NCBI GenBank assembly: GCA_964388175.1
Contig: CAYLYS010000053.1
Span: forward strand, 1-17,867
Reading direction: 5' to 3'
DNA length: 17,867 nt
Source of the DNA: JAITWN01 sp964388175
GTDB taxonomy: Bacteria > Pseudomonadota > Gammaproteobacteria > SZUA-140
Positions 1-8,663 of the stretch are shown one piece after another (positions within the stretch are counted from its first letter, which is position 1; every line of letters starts with the position of its first letter). Below the pieces are notes generated by a model. The model was not told where the DNA came from. It made no database searches and saw nothing but the letters and a program-made list of their open reading frames with translations. The translations under genes were made by a program, and so were the position numbers.

Positions 1-2373
1 AGGGCCTGCACCACGTCCGGGCAGCCGGAAGGTCAGACCTGCACGGTGACGAACGGCAGCGGGACCGTCAGCGAGGCCGATATCACCAGTGTGGCCGTGA
101 ACTGCGCAGACGATTCGATCGCGTACTCGATCGGCGGCACGGTCAGCGGCCTCGACGGCACCGTCGTGCTGCAGAACAATAGCGCCGACGATCTGTCACT
201 GTCGGTCGATGGCGCTTTCACCTTCGCGACGGAACTGGAAAACGACAGCGTCTACAGCATCACCGTGTCCGTCCAGCCGGCAGGCCAGACCTGCACGGTG
301 ACGAACGGCAGCGGCACTGTCAGCGAGGCCGATGTCACCAACGTGACTGTGACCTGCGACGACAACCCCACGTTCTCGATCGGCGGCACGATCAGCGGCC
401 TCGACGGCACGGTCGTGCTGCAGAACAACGGCGCCGACGATCTGTCGCTGTCGGCGGATGACACCTTCACCTTCACGACGGGGCTGGAAAACGACAGCGT
501 CTACAGCGTCACCGTGTCCATCCAGCCGGCAGGCCAGACCTGCACGGTGACGAACGGCGCCGGCACCGTCAGTGCGGCCAATGTCACGGATATCACTGTC
601 TCCTGCGTGACGATCAATGCCAATCTCGCTGCACTGACGCTTTCGAACGGGGAGCTGGACCAGATCTTCCAGGTAAGCCAGCTTTCGTACACCAGCACGC
701 AGCCATTCCCGGTCGCCAGCATCCAGGTCACGCCGACCGCGGAACATGCCGGGGCGACGATCACTGTCGATGGCGATGCCGTGATATCCGGCGAAGCGAG
801 CGCGGCGATCGCGCTGCCGGAGAGCGTGGTGACCACTGTGACGATCGTGGTGACCGCGGCGGACGGGGAAACGACCCAGACCTACACCGTTGAGATCACC
901 CGCGAGTCCGGCGCCGCGTTCGCGCAGCAGGCTTATCTGAAGGCCTCGAATACGGCGACCAACGATCAGTTCAGTTGGAGCGTCGCGCTCTCCGGCGACG
1001 GTAATACGCTGGCTGTCGGCGCTTGGGGCGAGGACAGCAACGCAATCGGCATCAATGGCGATGAGACCAACAACGCAGCGTCGAACAGCGGTGCGGTCTA
1101 CGTCTTCACCCAGGTCGACGAGATCTGGGGCCAGCAGGCCTACGTCAAGGCGTCGAATACCGAGGCGAGCGATCAGTTCGGCTGGAGCGTCGCCCTGTCC
1201 AACGACGGCGATACGCTGGCCGTTGGGGCATGGGGCGAGGACAGCAATGCCACCGGTATCGACGGCGACCAGCTCAGCAACCTGGCCTCGAACAGCGGTG
1301 CGGCCTATGTCTACGCCCGCACCGGCGGGGTCTGGGATCAGCAGGCCTACGTCAAGGCGTCGAATGCCGGGGTGAGCGACCAGTTCGGCTGGAGCGTGGC
1401 GCTGTCCGACGACGGAGATACGCTGGCCGTCGGTGCCTTGAACGAGAGCAGCAACGCGACCGGCATCGATGGCAACCAGGCCGACAACTCGGCGCCGAAC
1501 AGTGGCGCGGTCTATGTCTTTGCCCGCACCGGCGGAGTCTGGGATCAGCAGGCCTACGTCAAGGCATCGAACACCGAGGCCCTCGACTGGTTCGGTCGCA
1601 GCGTCGCTTTGTCCGGTGACGGAGATACGCTGGCCGTCGGCGCTACCCGTGAGGGCAGCAACGCGATTGGCATCGATGGCGCCCAGGGCAACAACCTGGC
1701 TGCCGGCAGCGGTGCGGTCTATGTCTTCGCCCGCGCCGGCGGGGTCTGGGATCAGCAGGCTTACGTCAAGGCGTCGAACACCGGGGCGGAAGACGAGTTC
1801 GGCTGGAGCGTCGCTCTCTCCGCGGATGGCAATACGCTGGCCGTCGGCGCCTATCTGGAGGACAGCAACGCGACCGGCATCGACGGCAACCAGGCCAACA
1901 ACGCGCTGGGGAACAGCGGTGCGGTCTATGTATTCATCCGCATCGACGGCATCTGGGGTCAGCAGGCCTACGTCAAGGCATCGAACTCCGGTTCGAACGA
2001 TCGCTTCGGCGTCAGCGTGGCCTTGTCCGGCAATGGAGATATGCTGGCCGTCGGCGCCATTCGTGAGAGCAGCAATGCCACCGGTGTCAACGGCGCTCAA
2101 GACGACGACTCGGCCATCGACAGCGGCGCGGCCTACGCCTTCGTCCGCCTCGACGGCGTCTGGAGTCAGCAGGCCTACGTCAAGGCGTCGAACACCGGGG
2201 CGGGTGACCAGTTCGGCCGGAGCGTCACTCTCTCACGTGAGGGGGATACCTTGGTCGCCGGCGCCTGGGGCGAGGGCAGCAACGCCACCGGCGTCAACGG
2301 CGACGAGGCCGACAACTCGGCTGCGAGCAGCGGCGCGGCCTATGTCTACAGGCTCCCCCCGCCGCTCCCATGA
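1..2373 (+). CDS. Surface-type FG-GAP repeat protein with Ig-like repeats, 5' partial
   Basis: The reading frame is open from base 1, so the N-terminus, including any signal peptide, lies outside the window. Order of parts: the tail of one Ig-like repeat, two complete Ig-like repeats of about 83-84 residues (each with a TCTV motif and a closing VTC or VSC, so a likely disulfide pair), a cadherin-like beta-sandwich at about 610-906 (ending TYTVEITRES), then seven FG-GAP/integrin-alpha-type units. The units begin QQAYVKASN at 925, 1132, 1339, 1546, 1753, 1960 and 2167, exactly 207 bp apart. Each has an FGxSVALS..G.TLAVGA core and a D-x-N-A-T-G-I-x-G loop that may bind calcium. Seven units fit a closed seven-bladed propeller, and the protein stops at the end of the seventh. 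The likely role is an extracellular or cell-surface binding protein; the ligand is unknown. No sorting signal is visible at the C-terminus. Confidence 0.85.
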   Translation, partial: RACTTSGQPEGQTCTVTNGSGTVSEADITSVAVNCADDSIAYSIGGTVSGLDGTVVLQNNSADDLSLSVDGAFTFATELENDSVYSITVSVQPAGQTCTVTNGSGTVSEADVTNVTVTCDDNPTFSIGGTISGLDGTVVLQNNGADDLSLSADDTFTFTTGLENDSVYSVTVSIQPAGQTCTVTNGAGTVSAANVTDITVSCVTINANLAALTLSNGELDQIFQVSQLSYTSTQPFPVASIQVTPTAEHAGATITVDGDAVISGEASAAIALPESVVTTVTIVVTAADGETTQTYTVEITRESGAAFAQQAYLKASNTATNDQFSWSVALSGDGNTLAVGAWGEDSNAIGINGDETNNAASNSGAVYVFTQVDEIWGQQAYVKASNTEASDQFGWSVALSNDGDTLAVGAWGEDSNATGIDGDQLSNLASNSGAAYVYARTGGVWDQQAYVKASNAGVSDQFGWSVALSDDGDTLAVGALNESSNATGIDGNQADNSAPNSGAVYVFARTGGVWDQQAYVKASNTEALDWFGRSVALSGDGDTLAVGATREGSNAIGIDGAQGNNLAAGSGAVYVFARAGGVWDQQAYVKASNTGAEDEFGWSVALSADGNTLAVGAYLEDSNATGIDGNQANNALGNSGAVYVFIRIDGIWGQQAYVKASNSGSNDRFGVSVALSGNGDMLAVGAIRESSNATGVNGAQDDDSAIDSGAAYAFVRLDGVWSQQAYVKASNTGAGDQFGRSVTLSREGDTLVAGAWGEGSNATGVNGDEADNSAASSGAAYVYRLPPPLP
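925..2373 (+). repeat. Seven in-frame tandem repeats, 207-bp period
   Basis: The word cagcaggcntay recurs at 925, 1132, 1339, 1546, 1753, 1960 and 2167. Each step is exactly 207 bp (69 codons) with no indel. The repeats encode FG-GAP propeller blades and are similar in DNA as well as protein, with shared stretches around cctacgtcaaggc and gatacgctggccgtcgg. Confidence 0.9.
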
Positions 2374-2410
2374 GCGATTGTCCATCAGTGATCCTATAAG
2401 TGATCAGGGA

Positions 2411-2442
2411 ATCGGCGCCCATAAAGGGCGCCGATCCTTTTT
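2411..2442 (+). terminator. Rho-independent terminator of the FG-GAP gene
   Basis: There is a perfect 10-bp stem, atcggcgccc (2411-2420) with gggcgccgat (2426-2435), an ataaa loop and a following CC-T5 tract. It lies 38 bp after the stop codon. There is no T-tract in the other direction, so it serves the plus strand. Confidence 0.9.
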
Positions 2443-2466
2443 CAGGTCGCGGGAGATGCGTGCGTA

Positions 2467-3168
2467 TCAGCGTATCAGCAGATAGACAGCCAGGGTTGCC
2501 ACGCTGAACAGGGCGGCGGCGATGCCGGGCCGGAATTTCGCGGCGGGGACCGGGTTCCCCGCTATTTTTTTGCGGCCGGTGAACATCGGTGCGATGAGAT
2601 TCTCGCGCCGGCGGATGAGGTGGTAGAACACCGCGGCGATGTGCAGGCCGATCAGGGTCAGCAGTACGTTGAAATTGTAGTAGTGGATCGCGGTCAGCCA
2701 GTCGCTGGTGTCCTTGCCGACCCAGCGGTACAGCGGTCCTTCGGTGAAGATGTCGTCATTGGCGAACAGTCCGGTGCCGACCTGTACCAGCAGGCACAGC
2801 AGCAGAAGCACGATGTTGATTCCGCCGAGCGGCGTGTGGCCGACGAAGTGACGCCCGCTGCGCCGATGCAGAGAGGACAGCTCGGCGATGATGACGCGCG
2901 GTGAATGCAGAAAGCTGCCGAAGCGCGCATAGGTGGTGCCGAAGAAACCCCAGCCGACGCGCAGCAGCAGCAGCGTCAGCACGGCATACCCCGACCACAT
3001 GTGGTATTCCATCCAGTCTTCGGCGACATCCGCCGAATACCAGGACAGGATGATCAGCGTGACCAGTGACCAGTGGAAAATCCGCACCAGCGGATCCCAG
3101 ACGCGAACGACGGTGTAAGTCTGTTCCCCGCTGTCATCGTTGTGCGTGTGTTCCCGTGATGTGTTCAT
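2467..3168 (-). CDS. Cytochrome b561 family membrane protein
   Basis: 233 residues, a di-haem b-type cytochrome of the bacterial b561/Ni,Fe-hydrogenase cytochrome b type. It probably passes electrons between the quinone pool and a redox partner in the inner membrane. The soluble N-terminus leads into WDPLVRIFHW (His32 a likely haem ligand). Hydrophobic segments follow at about 33-48, 58-77, 115-135, 163-185 and 213-231. Further His candidates are His56 (EYHMWSGY) and the pair in the fourth segment (LHIAAVFYH). GGAGGAG lies 5 nt before the ATG, so the start is well supported. A TATACT -10-like element is at 3237-3242, but its -35 is poor. No cytochrome c or hydrogenase partner is nearby, so the electron donor cannot be inferred. 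Confidence 0.88.
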   Translation of the reverse strand: MNTSREHTHNDDSGEQTYTVVRVWDPLVRIFHWSLVTLIILSWYSADVAEDWMEYHMWSGYAVLTLLLLRVGWGFFGTTYARFGSFLHSPRVIIAELSSLHRRSGRHFVGHTPLGGINIVLLLLCLLVQVGTGLFANDDIFTEGPLYRWVGKDTSDWLTAIHYYNFNVLLTLIGLHIAAVFYHLIRRRENLIAPMFTGRKKIAGNPVPAAKFRPGIAAALFSVATLAVYLLIR

Positions 3169-3359
3169 CCATTCTCCTCCGTGGCCGCTGTGGCGTGTCG
3201 TCTGGCGCCCGGCATCGTGCCGGCGTCCGGCCCGTCAGTATACTCCCGTACGTGTACACAGGAATGAGTCTGCCCCCCGGCTTTGGAGTAACCTTGCCGA
3301 GATACATTGTGTGCGTATGCCTGCGAATCCGATCGCAGCGATGAGCAACGAGGTGCATC

Positions 3360-3659
3360 ATGCCCTTATCGATCGTGGAGTTTGCCAGAGGGCGGGAAGT
3401 GACGGCCGCGTTGCTGGATCAACTCGGTCTCTCTACTTATCTGTTCGAAATCGAATCGAGTGAGGACGGTTGGCGTGTTCGCATCGACTGCGCGCTCGAT
3501 GGTGACGCCTGGCAGAGCATCATACTGCCGGTGAACAAGGATGCGCTGCTGGATGCCGCCGAGAACGAGACAGCGCGTGCGCATATTCTGCAGGAGTGGC
3601 GGATGCGGCTCGAGGCGTGCAGCCTGCAGGATTTTCCCCCGCAGACTTCCCCGGATTAA
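3360..3659 (+). CDS. Hypothetical protein, 99 residues
   Basis: A small acidic soluble protein with no signal peptide, membrane segment or motif I recognise. The start is ATG with gaggtg shortly upstream. Predicted character: a mixed alpha/beta N-terminal half (residues 1-60) and a helical stretch with DALLDAAENE, then EWRMRLEAC. It stands alone on the plus strand, divergent from the cytochrome b561 gene and convergent with glrR, whose stop is only 12 bp away; no terminator is visible between them. Its plausible start and clean end support a real gene, but no function can be assigned. Confidence 0.65.
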   Translation: MPLSIVEFARGREVTAALLDQLGLSTYLFEIESSEDGWRVRIDCALDGDAWQSIILPVNKDALLDAAENETARAHILQEWRMRLEACSLQDFPPQTSPD

Positions 3660-3671
3660 AGCCGGATTTCC

Positions 3672-5038
<1,367 letters not shown>

Positions 5039-5042
<4 letters not shown>

Positions 5043-5671
5043 GGTGGCGTCTGCATCGGTTCGGATCCGCTGCGATCGCGCAGCTGTTCTTCAATGGCTT
5101 TCAGTTCGTTCAGCTGATTTTGCAGTGTTTCATTCTGCGATGTCAGCTGTCCCATCAGCCGTTCCCGTTCATCGAGGATTTGCAGCAGCGAGCGGGCGAG
5201 CGCCATGCGCTCATCGTTTTCCTCTGTGCTCTTGCTCTGCTCGATCTGGCTGCGCAGATGGTTGCGGATGCGCTTCATCGTTTCCGTCCGCTCCGGGTTC
5301 CTCAGCGCGGCAAGCAGGGCGAGGTCGATCAGGTCCGGCAGGGAGCCGCTCTGCTGATAGAGCGTCTCGGTGCGCAGGAACTCCTGCCGCTGCGCTTCGC
5401 GCGACAGGGTGAGCCAGGCGTTCGCGCGCAGCACCAACGCTTCCGCAGCGCCCGCTTGACGTTGCGCTTCCGGCGGCGCGGTTTCGTGTTCGGCCGCGCT
5501 GCTGTCGTTCGCCGCCGGCAGGGCCGCTGTCTCCGCCGCAGTGTCGGCCGGTTCAGGCGGCGCGGTGACGATGGCGGGCTGCGCCGGCGTTTCGCGATGC
5601 AGGAGATGGCTGCAGGCGCTGGTTGTAACGAGCGTCAGGCTCATGAGCAGAATCCTAACCCACTCCCTCAT
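5039..5671 (-). CDS. qseG: QseG-like lipoprotein of the glr operon
   Basis: 210 residues from the ATG at 5671. A positively charged N-region (MREWVR) and a hydrophobic stretch lead to a weak lipobox, TSAC, with the lipidated Cys at 20. An Ala/Pro/Glu-rich linker follows (about 28-75), then a helical domain, then a predicted C-terminal coiled coil (about 150-205) with NELKAIEEQLRDR. In E. coli, QseG is an outer-membrane lipoprotein that activates the GlrK kinase. Overall identity to it is low, so the assignment rests on position, the lipobox and the C-terminal coiled coil. The start overlaps the end of glrK by 17 nt and the stop overlaps glrR by 4 nt. There is no clear ribosome site, consistent with coupling. 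The same frame is open further upstream, but those codons lie inside glrK. Confidence 0.78.
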
Positions 5672-7199
5672 TCGATTGTTCGACAGCGGCGGGGAGCTCA
5701 GGTTCCGCGAGTTCGCAAGGCAGAGACACTCTGAAATGCGCGCCGCGTGCTGCCGCGATGACCTTGATGGCGCCATGGTGTAGATGAACAAACTCCCTGG
5801 TGATGGAAAGACCAAGGCCGGTTCCCTTGACGGGACCGCTGGAACGTGCACGTCCCTGGTAGAAGGCATTGAATATTCTATCCCGCTCATCTTCGTCGAT
5901 ACCGGGACCTTCATCCTGGACGTCGATAATGGCAGTATCGCTGCGGCTGGCCAGAGATACGGTAATGCATCCTCCGGCCGGTGAGTACTTTACGGCATTC
6001 GAGATGAGATTGTCCACCACGCTCCTGAGCTTGTCGCGGTCGCCTGTCAGTGTGACGGGCTCGATGTGCGTGCTCAGTTCGATCGATTTCGTACGGGCGA
6101 CGAGACGATAGCTGGCAACGACTTCCCGGATCAGATGATCGAGCGACATCGGCTCGAGTTTCACGCGCATGGCATCGCGCTCGAGTGTGCCGAAATTCAG
6201 CAGATCTTCTATGAGCTTCTGCAGCCGCAGGCTGTTCTGACGCAGCATGGTGGCGATCTCCATCTGCTCGGCATTCAGGGTGCCGATCAGTTGTTCGTTG
6301 AGCAGCTCACTGCCTTCCCGGATCGTCGTCAACGGCGTTTTCAGCTCATGTGATATATGACGCAGGAACATCAGTTTCTGGTTTTCCAGCGTGAGAATTC
6401 TGCGGCGCATCCACTCGAGCCTTTCGCCGAGCTCGTGCAGATCGTTGGGTCCGCTGATGGAAATTTCCTCGGTGAACAGTCCGTCGCCGAGCCGGCGTAT
6501 GGCTTGATGCAGTCGCCGCATCGGCTTGATGATCAGCGCGGTGAACAGCATGAACAGAATCAGTACGAGCGGAATCAGGCTCATGGTCTGCCAGAACAGC
6601 AGATTCTGCGCGCGCCGCGCCAGTCGCTGCATTTCGTTGACGCTGTCGCTGATCAGATTGCTGCTTTCGGCCAGGATGCTGCGCGCCGATGAGTTGATGG
6701 CCGGAAATGATTCCAGCGCTGCGGCGATGGCTTCGCCGGTCGAGTCGGTATCGGTCAGTCGATCGTAGACGGCCAGCTCCTGCGTCGTCATGCTGGCGAT
6801 GTTGCTGCGCTGCGATGGCGAAAGCTGCTGCAGGTTGCGGGCGATCTGCTGAAATTGCGCATGGCGCTCGCCGTAGACTTCGAGCAGCGTGCGATCGTTG
6901 AGGACGTGGAACTGGCGCGCGCTGCGCTCCATGGCGATGAGATGCTCCACCAGCATGCGACTCGACTGCGTCGCCGCCACGGCTTCGAATACGCTGCGTT
7001 GGGCGTGCTTGCTCAGGCGGTCGACGTAGATGGCGGCAGTGAGCAGGGCGACGATCAGCGGCACCGTCACGACGACGAAGCTGACAAGAATGAGCTGCAG
7101 GATCGATCGGGTGCGGAGGAATTTCACGCGCGGTTTTGTCGCTGCTGTCCCTGTTGTGAAGGGGCGCGCCAAGCGGGCGGCGTCGTCCAGGGGGTTCAT
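5655..7199 (-). CDS. glrK: Sensor histidine kinase GlrK (QseE)
   Basis: 514 residues from the ATG at 7199. The inner-membrane kinase partner of GlrR. Transmembrane segments lie at about 33-58 and 202-224, flanking a helical periplasmic sensor with MERSARQFHVLNDRTLLEVY, close to the E. coli sensor. HAMP follows, then the H-box FLRHISHELKTPL with phospho-acceptor His284, an N-box (NLISNAVKYS, about 397-406), G1 DEGPG (429-433) and G2 GTGLGLSI (459-466). The start is uncertain. A GTG at 7241 would add 14 residues but falls in a hairpin. A GTG at 7127 would give a 490-residue protein starting MKFLRTRSILQL, nearest the E. coli form. None of the three has a good ribosome site. An extended -10 (TGCTATTCT, 7204-7212) just upstream would favour the 7127 start. 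Confidence 0.92.
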   Translation of the reverse strand: MNPLDDAARLARPFTTGTAATKPRVKFLRTRSILQLILVSFVVVTVPLIVALLTAAIYVDRLSKHAQRSVFEAVAATQSSRMLVEHLIAMERSARQFHVLNDRTLLEVYGERHAQFQQIARNLQQLSPSQRSNIASMTTQELAVYDRLTDTDSTGEAIAAALESFPAINSSARSILAESSNLISDSVNEMQRLARRAQNLLFWQTMSLIPLVLILFMLFTALIIKPMRRLHQAIRRLGDGLFTEEISISGPNDLHELGERLEWMRRRILTLENQKLMFLRHISHELKTPLTTIREGSELLNEQLIGTLNAEQMEIATMLRQNSLRLQKLIEDLLNFGTLERDAMRVKLEPMSLDHLIREVVASYRLVARTKSIELSTHIEPVTLTGDRDKLRSVVDNLISNAVKYSPAGGCITVSLASRSDTAIIDVQDEGPGIDEDERDRIFNAFYQGRARSSGPVKGTGLGLSITREFVHLHHGAIKVIAAARGAHFRVSLPCELAEPELPAAVEQSNEGVG

Positions 7200-7230
7200 T
7201 GGCAGAATAGCACATATCGACGGACGGCAA

Positions 7231-7255
7231 GCGCGGCGCACCCCGTGCGCCGCGC
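7231..7255. other. Perfect 11-bp inverted repeat between lipoprotein gene and glrK
   Basis: gcgcggcgcac (7231-7241) and gtgcgccgcgc (7245-7255) are exact reverse complements around a ccc loop. The repeat lies 28 bp after the lipoprotein stop and 32 bp before the glrK ATG. No T-tract follows on either strand, so it is not a canonical intrinsic terminator. It could still attenuate read-through or protect the upstream mRNA. Confidence 0.7.
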
Positions 7256-7283
7256 TGCCTGTTTCCCGTGCTCGAGCGCAAGC

Positions 7284-7592
7284 TTACTGCGGATCGCCCA
7301 GGCCCAATTCATCCGCCGCCTTTTCGGCGCCCTCTTCGAGACTGGTGTCGATGGCCGACAGGGCTGCTTCGGTTTCGCTGCGGATTTCCGACAGTGCGGC
7401 TGCACCTTCGGTCCTGATTTCCGACAGCGTCGCTTCGCTCTTCTCGCCGATTTCATTCAGCGCCGAATCGATCTGGGACGATGATGACGTGTCGGATGTG
7501 CCGGTCTGCGGCGCCTGTCCATCGCCGCTGTTGCAGGCGCTGATGAGCAGGGACAAGGCAAAGACGCTGATGACGGCCGTTACGCGATTCAT
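7284..7592 (-). CDS. Small lipoprotein with 11-residue helical repeats
   Basis: 102 residues. The signal peptide MNRVTAVISVFALSLLISAC ends in lipobox ISAC, with lipidated Cys20. AGGAG 9 nt before the ATG fixes the start; the frame extends upstream only to a TTG. After a Ser/Gly/Thr-rich linker (21-40) the mature part is built of 11-residue units: ATLSEIRTEGA, AALSEIRSETE, AALSAIDTSLE and EGAEKAADELG. This apolipoprotein-like 11-mer pattern predicts an amphipathic helix. The protein is acidic. I do not recognise the family. It sits upstream of and in line with glrK, 84 bp away, and downstream of the EF-hand genes. It probably faces the periplasm; a role beside QseG is conceivable but not shown. 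Confidence 0.85.
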   Translation of the reverse strand: MNRVTAVISVFALSLLISACNSGDGQAPQTGTSDTSSSSQIDSALNEIGEKSEATLSEIRTEGAAALSEIRSETEAALSAIDTSLEEGAEKAADELGLGDPQ

Positions 7593-7698
7593 GTATGTAT
7601 TCTCCTGGGAGCTATTTTTCAAATGCGGGCGTGGTGCCCGTTTCCTTTTTCTTGTCCGGAACGCGGCCGAGCGTCATCCTCGTTCCGGGTCACTGATT

Positions 7699-7743
7699 CG
7701 ACATCGGCGCCGACGGGAAACGCTCCCGCCGGCGCCGGTGTCG
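7699..7743. other. Long imperfect hairpin, 20-bp stem
   Basis: The arms 7699-7718 and 7724-7743 pair over 20 bp with one wobble and one mismatch around a 5-nt loop. It begins 20 bp beyond the stop of the EF-hand gene that ends at 7764 and precedes the lipoprotein gene. There is no U-run on either strand, so it may be a Rho-independent-like block, an mRNA stabiliser or a processing site. Confidence 0.7.
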
Positions 7744-7763
7744 TGTACTGCAAACTCTGTCGT

Positions 7764-8123
7764 TTACCGTATATCCGGCTGCGCCGGATCAGCGCCCAGG
7801 CTGTCCATGCCGGGATCGCTGCCGGATCCGCCCGGCTGGTTGAAGCGGTCCGCATCCGCGCCATCGATGTTGACCGCGCTGTCGTACTCCTCGCGGGTCA
7901 GGTAGCCGGTCCCGTCGTTGTCTATCTCTTCCCAGTTGAAATCGAGGCCGGCCGCGGCAGCCTCGTCGCGGCTGATTTGTCCGTTGTTATCGGCGTCGAC
8001 CTGGTCGAAGTGGGGGGGCTGTGCCTGCGGGTGCACCGGCTCCGGTGCGAATTGCGCATGAACCGCCGACGCCGTGGCGAGCGACAGTGCCGCGGCGGCG
8101 ATGAAGGGAATGATCGGTTTCAT
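7764..8123 (-). CDS. Exported EF-hand protein 1
   Basis: 119 residues. The signal peptide is about 23 residues, ending AVHA before QFAPEP. Two canonical 12-residue EF-hand loops follow: DADNNGQISRDE (43-54) and DNDGTGYLTREE (68-79). Both have Asp at 1 and 3, Gly at 6 and Glu at 12, so they should bind calcium. The tail (85-119) is rich in Gly, Asp and Pro and probably disordered. AGGAG at 8132-8136 before the ATG supports the start. It is a paralogue of the next gene upstream, with which it shares loop spacing and the LTREEYD segment. It is probably a periplasmic or secreted calcium-binding protein; its partner is unknown. Confidence 0.87.
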   Translation of the reverse strand: MKPIIPFIAAAALSLATASAVHAQFAPEPVHPQAQPPHFDQVDADNNGQISRDEAAAAGLDFNWEEIDNDGTGYLTREEYDSAVNIDGADADRFNQPGGSGSDPGMDSLGADPAQPDIR

Positions 8124-8174
8124 GATGCTGTCTCCTTGTCCTTGGAAAACTGCCTTCCGGACGGCGTTGCCGCC

Positions 8175-8216
8175 GCCCGGAAGGCCGGGCGCGGTAGCGA
8201 GGGGGGATTCGCTACC
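8175..8216. other. Two adjacent hairpins between the EF-hand genes
   Basis: ggtagcga (8193-8200) pairs with tcgctacc (8209-8216) around an 8-nt loop. Two bases away, gcccgg (8175-8180) pairs with ccgggc (8185-8190) around aagg. They begin 18 bp after the upstream EF-hand gene (reading minus). Neither has a U-run. They could end or stabilise that transcript. Confidence 0.6.
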
Positions 8217-8233
8217 ATTCACTCACTGCGCTC

Positions 8234-8509
8234 TTACATGCCGCGGGAGCCGCTCTGATCTCCGATCGCATTGTCATACTCTTCACGCGTCAGCGAACCG
8301 CTGCCATCCGGGTCGGCGGCCTGCCAATCGATGTGAACACCAGCGGAGTCCGCCTCATCGCGGGTGACCTGACCGTCGCTGTTGGCGTCGACTTCCTCGA
8401 ATGATTTCTGGTCGCCGGCCGTCAGCTGCATGCCGCTATCGGCGTGGAGCACCTGGGCGCCACCGAAGGCGAGTGCAAGAGCGGCAGCGAACGGAATGAT
8501 TGTCTTCAT
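8234..8509 (-). CDS. Exported EF-hand protein 2
   Basis: 91 residues. The signal peptide is about 23 residues, ending VLHA before DSGMQ. There are two EF-hand loops: DANSDGQVTRDE (41-52) and DPDGSGSLTREE (66-77), both with standard ligand positions. AAGGAG at 8519-8524 supports the ATG at 8509. The protein ends shortly after the second hand, unlike its neighbour, which has an extra Gly/Asp-rich tail. It matches the neighbour in signal peptide length, loop spacing and the TREEYD motif, so the pair looks like a tandem duplication. A sigma-54-type promoter and a possible activator site lie upstream, listed separately. The likely location is the periplasm. Confidence 0.87.
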   Translation of the reverse strand: MKTIIPFAAALALAFGGAQVLHADSGMQLTAGDQKSFEEVDANSDGQVTRDEADSAGVHIDWQAADPDGSGSLTREEYDNAIGDQSGSRGM

Positions 8510-8582
8510 GATATTGATCTCCTTAATCCATATGGATCGGCTGGGTGTGAGGCAGTGATGACTGTACCTCGGCCAAGTTATG

Positions 8583-8598
8583 TTCAATAACCGTGCCA
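8583..8598 (-). promoter_or_regulatory. Candidate sigma-54 promoter for the EF-hand genes
   Basis: On the minus strand the site reads TGGCACGGTTATTGAA. Compared with the sigma-54 consensus TGGCACG-N4-TTGCW, only the C of the -12 element differs, and the GG-to-GA spacing is right. The predicted start is near 8573, about 63 nt before the ATG of EF-hand protein 2. Confidence 0.5.
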
Positions 8599-8606
8599 TG
8601 GGAATT

Positions 8607-8626
8607 TCTTTGTTTTGGAACAAAGA
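8607..8626. promoter_or_regulatory. Dyad upstream of the EF-hand promoter
   Basis: A perfect 8-bp dyad, TCTTTGTT then AACAAAGA, separated by TTGG. It is centred about 45 bp upstream of the predicted transcription start. It could be an operator; no known protein site is recognised. Confidence 0.4.
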
Positions 8627-8663
8627 GTTACAGATTCTCGGTGGAGGCGGGGATGGTGCAGAA

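Noticed and set aside
196..2100. 634-residue open frame on the minus strand
   Set aside because: It is antisense to the FG-GAP repeats. Its own repeats mirror the 207-bp period of the plus-strand gene, and it has no ribosome site or domain.
925..2373. Seven tandem repeats considered as a CRISPR or mobile repeat array
   Set aside because: The units are in-frame coding repeats with no spacers, and they encode FG-GAP blades.
7626..7650. Hairpin cgggc/gcccg followed by a T-rich run, looking like a plus-strand terminator
   Set aside because: No plus-strand gene ends here, the stem is only 5 bp and the T-run is interrupted and starts beyond the stem. Left as chance or weak structure.
7623..8258. 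211-residue open frame on the plus strand
   Set aside because: It lies antisense to EF-hand protein 1 and spans intergenic hairpins; there is no domain or start signal.
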